NCBI RefSeq assembly: GCF_014905175.1
Contig: NC_057793.1
Coordinates: 8,990,001 to 9,054,000 of the forward strand
From: Aphidius gifuensis
Lineage: Eukaryota > Arthropoda > Insecta > Hymenoptera > Braconidae
Direction: 5' to 3'
DNA length: 64,000 nucleotides
Position 1 is the first letter of the stretch. Every line of letters begins with the position of its first letter. The position numbers were made by a program, and so were the translations under genes. Of the stretch, positions 13,501 to 25,500 are shown piece by piece. The notes below the pieces were generated by a model, which was given only the letters and a program-made list of their open reading frames with translations, was not told where the DNA came from and did no database searches.

Positions 13501-16500
13501 TGCGTTCCTCATTATATACCGGAAATTATACACACCAGGGTTTTTAATTTTTTTGTTGATCATTTGTTAATTTATTATTGAACTTGATAATTCAAAAAAA
13601 CAAAATCGATAGTTGCCCCACAGATAGTTCCATTTAATTTTGGTGATGAGCCTGTTAATTCGGGTGATGCAGTTTTGGTTAGCTGTTCGATATCAAAAGG
13701 TGATGTTCCATTAGAAATAAATTGGACATTAAATGGTGAGATATTAGGACAAGATCGTGATGACATCGCTATAAGTAATGGCAAACGACATAGTACCTTG
13801 TCAATTGATAAAGTTGCTGCAAGTCATTGGGGAGAGTACGAATGTAAAGCTTCAAATAAAGCTGGAACTGCAATTCATCGTGCTTTACTCACGGTCAACG
13901 GTACCGATAAAATGCTCTTTAGATGAATTTTAAAATTTTCTTTTTGAAATATTTCCTACGCCTTATCATAACCATCATCAATGCACTTTCCGTTATGTCC
14001 TTTTCCATAAAAACTTAAGGGCCAATATTGTTTTGCAGTTCCTCCGCAAATTGCACCATTTTCAATTGGTGATGAACCAGCAAATTGGGGTGATATGGTA
14101 TCTGCAACTTGTTCTATAATCAAGGGTGATTTTCCAGTTGATATTATGTGGTTACACAATGACAATATTATTTTACAAAATAATAGTGATATTGCAATAA
14201 CAAGAATAAATAAACACATGAGTGCAATTAGCATTGAGTCAGTAACTGCTAAACATGCAGGTGTTTACACTTGTCTAGCAACAAATCGTGCTGGCAATGT
14301 TAGTCATTCGACATCTCTTATCGTCAACGGTATATGATTAATAATTTAAAAAAAACATTGTATAGATTGTTTGAAGTAAAATTTAACTAACAAAAGTTAA
14401 CGCACGAATAATGTCAAACGTTTTCCCTATTTTTTTTCTATGCTTATTTGCTTTATCTTGATTCAACTCGTTATGATTTTTTTGATTTACCTTCAATTAT
14501 TTTTTTATTAAATTTAATATTACACCAGGGTATTATAAACTCGAAAAACAATTTGATATTTTAAATTGAATTCGATAATTGGCAATGGAAAAATCATAGT
14601 TATCCCACAGATTCTTCCATTTGGCTTTGGTGATGAGCCTGTTAACTCAGGTGATGCGGTATCAGTCACCTGTTCTATATCAAAAGGTGATGTACCATTG
14701 GAAATTAGTTGGACATTAAATAATGAACCTTTAAAAGAAGATCATGATGATATTGCAATAAGTAATCGTAAACGACAAAGTATGTTGTCCATTGATTCTG
14801 TTGCTGCAAAACATTCAGGTCTCTATGAATGTAAAGCTTCAAACAATGCTGGATCAGCAATTCATCGTGCTTCACTCACAGTTAATGGTACAATAACCGA
14901 TAACATCACTTTGTGATGTCTAAAAAACTTTTGTCCCTTTTTTTTTTTTAACGAAAAATCAAAATTTTAGTTGAATTTTTTATTATTTTTCTTCTTTGTG
15001 TTTAATTATTTATATCAATCGTGTTATTTTCTCAGTTTCTTCTTAAATTTATTATTATTATTTTATCACAGTTGTCCCACAGATCCTACCATTTACCTTT
15101 GGTGATGAGCCTGTTAATTCGGGTGATGCGGTATCAGTTACTTGTTCCATATCAAAAGGTGATCTTCCATTTGAAATAGACTGGTTATTAAATGATGAGC
15201 CATTGAGTGAAGATCATAATGATATAACAATAACTACTGGAAAACGTCTCAGTATATTAGCAATAGATTCAGTTGCTGCAAGTCACTGGGGGGAGTATAC
15301 TTGTAAAGCTTCTAACAGAGCTGGATCAACAGTTCACCGTGCTGTACTTACGGTCAATGGTACAATAACTGAAACAATATAAGATCTAGATAAATTTGTG
15401 CTTTGAAAAAAAAAAAAACCTTTTTAGTAAAAATTTTGTGCTTCACTTTGTGTACCTCAACATTCCATTTGTCCTTTTCCGAAAAAACAAAAACCAATCA
15501 CTGAGGGTCAGTATTGTTTTGCAGTTCCTCCGCAAATTGTACCATTTTCTATTGGTGATGAACCAGCAAATTCTGGTGATATGATATCTGCAATTTGTTC
15601 CATCATCAAGGGTGATTTTCCAGTTAATATTATTTGGCATCACAATGGCAATGAAATTTCACAGAATGATAGTGATATTACAATAGCAAGAATGAATAAA
15701 CATTTGAGTGCAATCAGTATTGAATCAGTTGCAGCAAGACACGCTGGTATTTACACTTGTCTAGCAACAAATCGTGCTGGCAATGCCAGTCATTCGACAT
15801 CTCTTATTGTCAACGGTATATTATTAGTAAAATTAAATAAACAAAACAAAATTGTATAGCTTGTTTAAAGTTGAAGTTAAATTTAAATAACAATATTTAT
15901 TAATCGTCTTTTTTCTTTTGTTTTTATTTATCTTTATTTGCTTTATCGTGATTCAGCTCGTGATATTTTTTTTTAAAGACCAATACCAAAAATAATATGA
16001 CAAATACAGTATAGATTTTTGGTGATTGCTTGATACTTTTAAAAAATCGATAATTGGCAAAACGAAATTCATAGTTATCCCACAGATCCTTCCATTTGAC
16101 TTTGGCGATGAGCCCGTTTATTCTGGTGATGCTGTGTCGGTTATCTGTTCAATATCAAAGGGTGATGTTCCTTTGGAAATAAACTGGACATTGAATGATA
16201 AAATAATAAACCTAGATCACAATGACATCATAATAAATACAGGCAAACGTCACAGTACGTTATCAATTGATTCAGTTGCTGCAAGACACTGGGGAACTTA
16301 CAAGTGCAAAGCTTCAAACAAATTTGGATCAGCAGATTACCGTGCTTTACTAACGGTCAACGGTACAATAACCGATACAATGCTCGCTGGATGAATTTAT
16401 GTTTCATAAACAAAAAAATATTTTGCAAAATATTGTGCTTCACCTTGTGTTCTTTAATCAACCCTCCCATCATTTTATATGTCTTTATCCAGTTAAAAAA

Positions 16501-19500
16501 AATGTTAAAATAAAGTCACTGAGGGTCAGCAATATTTTGTTGCAGTTCCTCCTCAATTAGCACCATTTTCTATTGGTGATGAGCCAGCAAATTGGGGTGA
16601 ACAGGTATCAGCAATATGTAGTGTTCTAAAAGGCGATCAGCCAATTGATATTCAGTGGAGTCTCAATGGTGAATTAATAACTGCAACTTCACATCCTGAT
16701 ATAACAATATCAAAAAATACCAATAAAATATCTGTTTTAAGTATTGATTCGGTGACTGCTCGACATGCTGGAATTGTTAATTGTGAAGCTAGCAATCAGG
16801 CAGGCTCAGTTAGTCGTTCATCGATATTATCGGTTAATGGTACAGCAACACACAAACAAAGCATGTTTTTTTTTTTTTTTTTTCTTTTCTATTATTTAAT
16901 AGAAAAACGAATTTTGATGAGACGTATTATCCCATATTCTTTCACACACCAAAAAAAAAAAAAAATCTAAATCATTATCAAAAATTTTTTTATTAAATAT
17001 ATAAAAATTTGATAGTCGCACCCCAGATCTTGCCATTGAGTTTTGGTGATGAGCCAGTTAATGCCGGAGATCTAGCCTCGATTCAGTGTGCTGTGAGTAA
17101 AGGTGATTTTCCATTGGAAATAACATGGATGTTTAGAGGAGAACAATTAAATAGTGATCAATTTGGAATTATATTTTCGGATTCTGGTAAACGAGTTAAG
17201 CAGTTAACCATCGAATCAGTCAATGCTAAAAATGCCGGAGAATATACTTGTGTTGCATCAAATGCTGCTGGATCAACATCATCCAGTGCTATTTTGGATG
17301 TCAATGGTATATCAATATTGGATCCTAGGATTAGATTGTTTTCTTTATCGAGATTTCCTATTCAATCCAAAATAAAAACAAAAATTCCTATTGTGACTGA
17401 AACAATTCCTTCTCCTTGATTTTCAAATTTCAAAAATTATAATCTAATTGATCATCAATTACAAAATGAAAACGTTGATCATCGTAAAAACGTTTGGGAA
17501 TTTATTTTTAAAATATTTCTTTCTTTATCATTGGTTTTTTTTATTTTCCCTTATTTCAGTAATTCCAAAATTATTACCTTTTACATTTGGTGAGGAACCA
17601 CTTAATTCGGGTCAGGTAGTAACTGTTCCTTGTGCAGTTATTGAGGGTGATCAACCATTGATTCTACGTTGGATCCTAAATGGACACACAATATCTCCTC
17701 ATTCAGGAATAGCTATTTTGGATCTTGGTGGACGTGGTGCTATATTGAGCATTGCATCTGTACAGGCAGCACATGCTGGAAAATACACTTGTATTGCTGA
17801 AAATACTGGTGGAAGGCACGAATTATCAGCTGATCTCATTGTTAATGGTGCTTAATGAATCACAGGCTTTTTTTTCATCTTGCATATATTTATCAATTGA
17901 TATTTAATTATTTTGTTTAATTTTTGTTTTTAAACTTTTTCGTTGATATTTTGTCGTCAATTTATTTCGTACAAAATTTTTCATTATTTTTGTGTATTTT
18001 TATTTTTATTCTATTTGGCATTATCAATATTTATACAAAAATATTTTTGCCAAATTAATTAGTATCTGATTTTAAAGCATTCTAGCAGTTTTTTTTTTTT
18101 TTTTTTTTTTTTATAAATGACATTTCATTACGTCTCAAGAGAGTCGAGAAATGTTTTAGTTTTTTTTTTTTTTTTCATCTCTATCCTTACGTTCCTTCGC
18201 ATATGATATTTGAAAATAAAAAAAAAAAAAAAAAAATGGGAATTTCAATTACAGCATTTCCCCACAGTCCTTTCCACTCAACTCGAATGATTAAGAGCAA
18301 AATAAAAAATTGAATTTTCCAATAATTCATTTTGGCTTCATTAAAAATTTTTTTTTGTATTTATTAAGTTGAAGCTTATTTGTTGATATTTTTGTGAATA
18401 AAAATAAAAAAATTTTAACAGTATTTTATTCAATTGAATATTCTGTTTTTTATACTGAAAGAATTAGTTGAGTTTATTTTTAAAAAATGACTATCCATCA
18501 TACGACTAGAGATAGAAAAATAATTTAAATAAAAAAAAAAAGGAAGTTTTAAAATCAGATGTTGATTGAAATAAGGTGCCTAATATATATCCAAATGTTT
18601 TTCAAAAATATCTCGTAAGATTATTTATCACCTTCCCACCAAAAACAAAAAAAAAAGAAACGTTAAAAATATCTAAAAATGTTTTAACTAAATAAAATTA
18701 TTTTTACACGAAAAAATATACATTTATGTAAAAAATTTTTCATTAAATCGATATTTTATCATATATGACAAAAATAAAATATTCAATTTATTATCAAGCA
18801 TTGGCTGTTGTCTCTCCTTGTTATCTTGCAATGAGAGCAAAAAAATTGGTTCATTAAATAATTTTAATTAAAAATATAAATGATATAAGAAAAATATAAA
18901 AAAAAAAAATTTATTGGGAATCACTATTCGCAGTTGCACCACATCTTCAGCCTTTTTTCTTTGATGAAACCAACTTTGGCGATATGATAATTGTCCAATG
19001 TGTTGTAATGAAAGGTGATACACCATTGACATTAAAATGGTTATTTAATGGACGTCATTTAGAAACTGATGGTGATGTTAGAATAACATCAATGGGTGAT
19101 AGAGTATCAGCATTGACAATACCATCTGTTGAAGGAAAACATTCTGGTGAATATAGCTGTATCGCTGATAATCCAGCTGGTCATGCTAAACACCAAGCTC
19201 ATCTCAAAGTCAATGGTACACCTCATAATTTATCGAAATTTTACGTGTAAATTTTTATTTTTTATTATTGATTGAACCACATATTGTTTCTATATATTTT
19301 TCTTAGAAAATAATTATCTAAAAATTATTTTTATTTGTATTTTTTATGTCATAAATTAATCCTGTTGTAATCCTCTTTGGGAAGTTTTGATAAGTCTTCT
19401 ATTATTTTCACCAAACCAATTAGCTTGAAAATATAAAAGCTTTGTAATACAACAGCAAATCAATAACCGAATAACCAAAGCAATAAAACATTTTATAATT

Positions 19501-22500
19501 CTCGATAAATAAAAAAAAAATCGACAAAATCATCTATCATCAAAGGAAGATTATTGTAATTTATATTGGATTTTACAGTCTTCTTAATGTCCATTTAAAT
19601 TTCAAGATATGAAAACAACAAAAGTTAGCAGTTGGTGATACAACCATTGAGATCAACTGGACACTGAATGAAAAAATATTTTTAACAGCATCAATGCTGA
19701 ACAATAAGATGAGACAAGAGTTGATCTTATTGAACAAGTGACACCCCAACTTACTGCCACACCCCAAGTCACAGTAGAAAAATGGAAATGATAAAATAAA
19801 AAAATAATAATACCAACAATAAAATAATATCTAATAATGATATTAATATAATTAAATTATATAATTGAAAAAAAAAAATTATGCTTTTCATCTGCATCCT
19901 CAGTGAACACAGGCTTTTTGAATAATCCCAAAATTATAGCTGTTACATATTTTTTTTTTTTTGGCTTAATATTATCATTTATCATCATTTGATTGAATAC
20001 CAGTATCTGTCAGTATTATATCTTTAAAAATAAATATAAACCAATAATGCCCGTAAATTATTTGGCTTTTCTTCAGATGAAAAATTTGCTGTATGAAAAT
20101 TTGTTAATTTTTTTTGTCAATATTATTTTGCCTTCATGTCAAATTATAAAATTCATCAGCTGTTGAATTATTTCATTTTTATCCCATTGCTTACCCATCA
20201 TCAATTAAATAAAATTAAAATTATTATTTTTTTTTTCTTGCATTACGTGTTTTTTATTTATTTTCTTTTAAATATGTTTCTTTTTTTTGTCTGAAATTCT
20301 TGCATTTCTATAAGGAGGTCCTGACCTAGGCTGCGATATTCCTTGGCTTTTATGCCCGACAAATGGTTGACCATTCTCTCTTAAGGTATAATTTATTAAT
20401 GGCAAAAGAAAGCAATTTTTTTTTTTTTTAATTAAAAAAACAAAAGGATATATTTCCATGGATTTTTTTTTATTTTTTTCTATATAAGTTTGGCTTGTAA
20501 ATTGGCTGCAAAAATATACAAAAATTATTTAAATAAATCACATAGGAAAATAGTTTAGCTATTCTTTATTTTTCTATAATTTGATTGGTGTGTAAAAAAT
20601 CATTTAAAAAAAAACAATATAAATATCATACCACTTTTTCTTCGTGGTTAAAATATACACCTCAAATTCATTAAAAAAAAAAAAAAAAAACATGTGATAT
20701 TCGTTTTTTTGTTTTTTTTTTTTCTCATGATCGTACCGTTTTTTTCATTGCTTAATCGTTATCAAATTTTCTGAATGAAGGATTTAATTTTAAATATCAT
20801 TCAAATTTCATTTGGAAATTTTTTTTGTTTTTTAAAATTATCAGTCTCTTGTTGCACATCTCGTCGTCATAGGCAGAGTCGATTCACCTTCATTTCCAAA
20901 GTTCCATAAATCCTCTGATACTCTGGTGAATATTGTCATCCTGTCCAACCCAATTACCTTCACCACACGTCTCATCTTTTCGTTTCGTAGATACCTCTCA
21001 TACTTGCATGTATATATATTTTTAATTTTTATTTATTTCTAATTTTTAAGTAGCTTTTTTAATTTTTTATTTTATTTTTTTATCAGTATGATACTATTAT
21101 TTGTTGTTGCATGTATCTCATCTACAAATACCTACTTGAAAAATTTAAATATTTTAAAAATTTTCAACAGCATATAATAAATTTCATTTTTTTAATAAAT
21201 TAAAGTAGGTATTTTTTATGAGATTTTCTTTAGCTTGCATGATACTAGACAAAATTATGGAGAGTAAAATTTATATTGTTTTGTGCATGTGACAATAAAA
21301 ATTACGAGCAACATCATAAATAAATTGTCTAGCCATTTTTTATTATTATTAACATAAAAATTAATTATCTTATTAATAAAATTAATTTAATGGCTAGAGG
21401 ATCTATAAATATTTAATATTGAAAAAATATTAAATAACATGTCGTTGGCTCGCTCTCCTTTTTAAATTGAAATATATTAAAAATGAATATTAACAGCTTT
21501 TTATTTGTAACAGTTCCACCACGTTGGATTTTGGAACCAACTGATAAAGCATTTGCTCAAGGCTCTGATGCAAGAGTTGAATGCAAAGCCGATGGTTTCC
21601 CCAAGCCTCAAGTAACATGGAAAAGAGCTGCTGGTAAATTAAAAAAAATTAAAAATATTTTTTAACAATTATTTAATGTTAATTTTATTTATTGTTAATT
21701 AATAGGGGATACACCAGGCGATTATACTGATTTAAAATTAAATAATCCTGATATCAGTGTTGAAGATGGTACATTGTCAATAAATAATATTCAAAAAACA
21801 AATGAAGGATATTATCTTTGTGAGGCTGTTAATGGAATTGGTTCTGGGCTATCAGCTGTTATTCTTATTTCCGTTCAAGGTAATTTAAATTAATTTATAA
21901 AAGTTTTAATTGTTTAATTGATATATATAATAATTTTTGTTAATATAAATTTTTAGCACCACCACATTTTGAAATAAAACTTCGTAATCAAACAGCAAGA
22001 CGTGGTGAACCAGCAGTATTACAATGTGAAGCACAAGGTGAAAAACCAATTGGAATTTTATGGAATATGAATAACAAACGTTTAGATCCAAAAAGTGATT
22101 CACGTTATACAATACGTGAAGAAATTTTATCATATGGTGTACTTGCTGATTTAAGTATTAAAAGAACTGAAAGAAGTGATTCAGCATTATTTACTTGTGT
22201 TGCAACAAATGCATTTGGTAGTGATGATACAAGTATTAATATGATTATTCAAGAAGTACCAGAAGTACCATATGGTTTAAAAGTACTTGATAAATCTGGT
22301 AGATCAGTACAATTATCATGGGCAGCACCATATGATGGTAATACACCAATAAAACGTTATATTATTGAATATAAAATAAGTAAAGGTTCATGGGAAACAG
22401 ATATTGATAGAGTACTTGTACCAAGTTCACAACAAAATATTGCTGGTGTATTTAATTTAAGACCAGCAACAACTTATCATCTTCGTATTGTTGCTGAAAA

Positions 22501-25500
22501 TGAAATTGGTACATCTGATCCATCTGATACTGTTACAATTATAACTGCTGAAGAAGCACCATCTGGTCCACCAAGTTCAGTACGTGTTGATGCATTGGAT
22601 CAGCATACACTTAAGGTTACATGGAAACCACCATCACGTGAAGATTGGAATGGTGAAATTCTTGGTTATTATGTTGGTTATCGTTTATCAACATCTGAAA
22701 AACCATACATGTTTGAAACTGTAGAATTTTCAAAAGAAGATGGAAAAGAACATCATTTACAAATTATGAATTTAAAAACTTATACACAATATAGTGTTGT
22801 TGTTCAAGCATTTAATAAAGTTGGTTCTGGTCCAATGAGTGAAGAACGTAGACAACATACTGCTGAAGGTGTACCAGAACAACCACCACATGATACCACA
22901 TGTACAACACTAACATCACAAACAATTAGAGTTTCTTGGGTATCACCACCTCTTATGGCTGCAAATGGTGTTATCACTGGTTACAAAGTAAATTAATTAA
23001 TTAATAATTTATTTGTAATACTAAAAACATTATTATTATTATTTTTTATTATTAATTTTTGTATTATTTTTTATAATCATTAGGTTGTTTATGGACCATC
23101 TGAAACATGGTACGATGAAAATTCAAAGGATACTAAAATAACTTCATCAAGTGAAACAATTCTTCATGGTCTTAAAAAATATACAAATTATAGTATGCAA
23201 GTATTAGCATTTACATCTGGTGGTGATGGTGTTAAATCAGCACCAATACATTGTCAAACAGAACAAGATGCACCAGAAGCACCAATTGCTGTTAAAGCAC
23301 TTGTCATGTCAGCTGAATCAATTCTTGTATCTTGGCGTCCACCAACACAACCAAATGGTGTTATATCACAATATACTGTTTATACAAAAGCAGATAATGC
23401 AGAAGAAGCAGTTAGTCAAAAAGTATCACCAAATCAATTTACATATGAAGCAACAAGTTTAGATAAACAACATAGATATGAATTTTGGGTTACTGCCAGT
23501 ACAAATATTGGTGAAGGTGAACGTTCTAAAATTGCTACATTGGCACCAAATATTCGCGGTAATATATAACAATTAATTTTTATTATAAAATATATTGTTT
23601 TTTTTTTTTTTTTTTATTATTATATTATTTATATTAATAATGTTTGTTTGTTTCTTTAGTTCCAGCAAAAATTGCATCATTTGATGATAAATTTACTGCA
23701 ACATATAAAGAAGATGTTAAATTACCATGTCTTGCTGTTGGTGTACCAGCTCCAGAGGTAACATGGAAAATACGTGATGTTAAACTTCAACCAAGTGATA
23801 GACTTCGTCAATTACCAGAGGGTTCATTATTTATTAAAGAAGTTGATCGTGCTGATGCCGGTGAATATTCATGTTATGTTGAAAATTCATTTGGTCATGA
23901 TACAGTTACACATCAACTTGTTGTTCATGGTATGATATTTTATTTATATTTATTTATTATTTATATTATCTTTATTAATGATTTTTATTTATTTTTAAAT
24001 ATAGCACCACCACATTCACCTGAAATACATTTAACTGCAACAACAACAAATTCATTAACAGTTAAATTACAACCTCATCAATCTGATACTGCTCCAATTC
24101 ATGGATATACAATACATTATAAACCAGAATTTGGTGATTGGGAAACTGTACAAATAAGTTCAACAACACAACAGTATACAATTGAAAATTTATGGTGTGG
24201 ATCAAAGTATCAAATTTATGCAACAGCATATAATGGGTAATTTTTTTTTTATTTAAAAATAAATACTATTTACATTTAAAATTATATTTATAAAATTATT
24301 GTTTAAAATTATTTTAGAATTGGAACTGGTGATAAATCAAATACCATTAATCCAAGTACCAAAGGTTCCAAGCCAATTGTTCCTGAAGCATCACGTTTCA
24401 TTGAAGTTGCAACAAATAGTATTACACTTCATTTAAGTGCATGGTCTGATGGTGGTTGTCCCATGCTTTATTTTGTCATTGAAAATAAAAAAAAGTATTT
24501 ATTATATTTCATTAAAAAAATATATATCATTAAATTTATACTAATTAAATTGTATTTTTTTTTTCAAGACATCAAACTGAATATGCACAAGTATCAAACA
24601 ATGTCAAAGCTGGTGGTAATTTTGTTGTTCTTGATCTTGAACCAGCAAATTGGTATCATCTTCGTGTAACTGCTCATAATAATGCTGGTTTTGCTGTTGC
24701 TGAATTTGAATTTGCAACTTTAACAATAACTGGAGGTAAGCATTGTTATAATTGTAAAGTATTTCATATCGAGAAAAAAAATAAAAAAAAACAGTCGGAA
24801 ATCGTTGCCCGGTGCAAATGGTGACTGGATAATAATTAAAAATAAAAAAAAAGCCTGAAAATAAAAAAAATATATATATATTTTTTTTTCCAGGCACCAT
24901 TGCACCGGCTCGCGAAATACAAGATGTTCGCGGTGGCAATACCGGTATCAATGGTATCAATGGTATCAATGAAGATCCAATGAAAATATTTATGGCAAAT
25001 TTAAATTTAGTTGTGCCAGTTGTTGCTGCATTACTTGTTATAATTGTTGCGGTTATTGTAATATGTGTACTTCGTGGAAAAGGACATGATCATAATAAAG
25101 GTAAATTATTATTATTATTTCGTTATTTTATTTTTTTTTTCAGGTACAATTGCACCACCAATAAGAAATACTATTCATGAAAATGTTGATGTACGTCGTT
25201 TCTTTCCATGGTTACCACCATGGCTTGATATCAATATTGTTGTACCAGTTGGTGCAACAGTTGTTGTTATTATTGTTGGTATTGTTGTCATCTGTGTTGC
25301 ACTATCAAGAAGAACACGTGGACCAGAACAAACACGACTTCGTGCAATTCCATCTGGCGATGAAAAATATTATGAAGGACAATGTAACATTTATTATAAC
25401 GATGATTTAATTATTATTTTAATTTATTTAAATATAATTTTAGCTTATACAAATAGATTTTTTTTATTTTAATTATTAATTTTTTTTTTTCATCAGATGA

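Noticed and set aside
13575..14234. Minus-strand frames over type A and B exons
   Set aside because: They are complements of the true Ig7 exons, which have correct phase and splice sites on the + strand.
24604..24969. 121-codon minus-strand frame across the FNIII 6 and transmembrane exons
   Set aside because: It is the antisense shadow of real Dscam1 exons and crosses introns.
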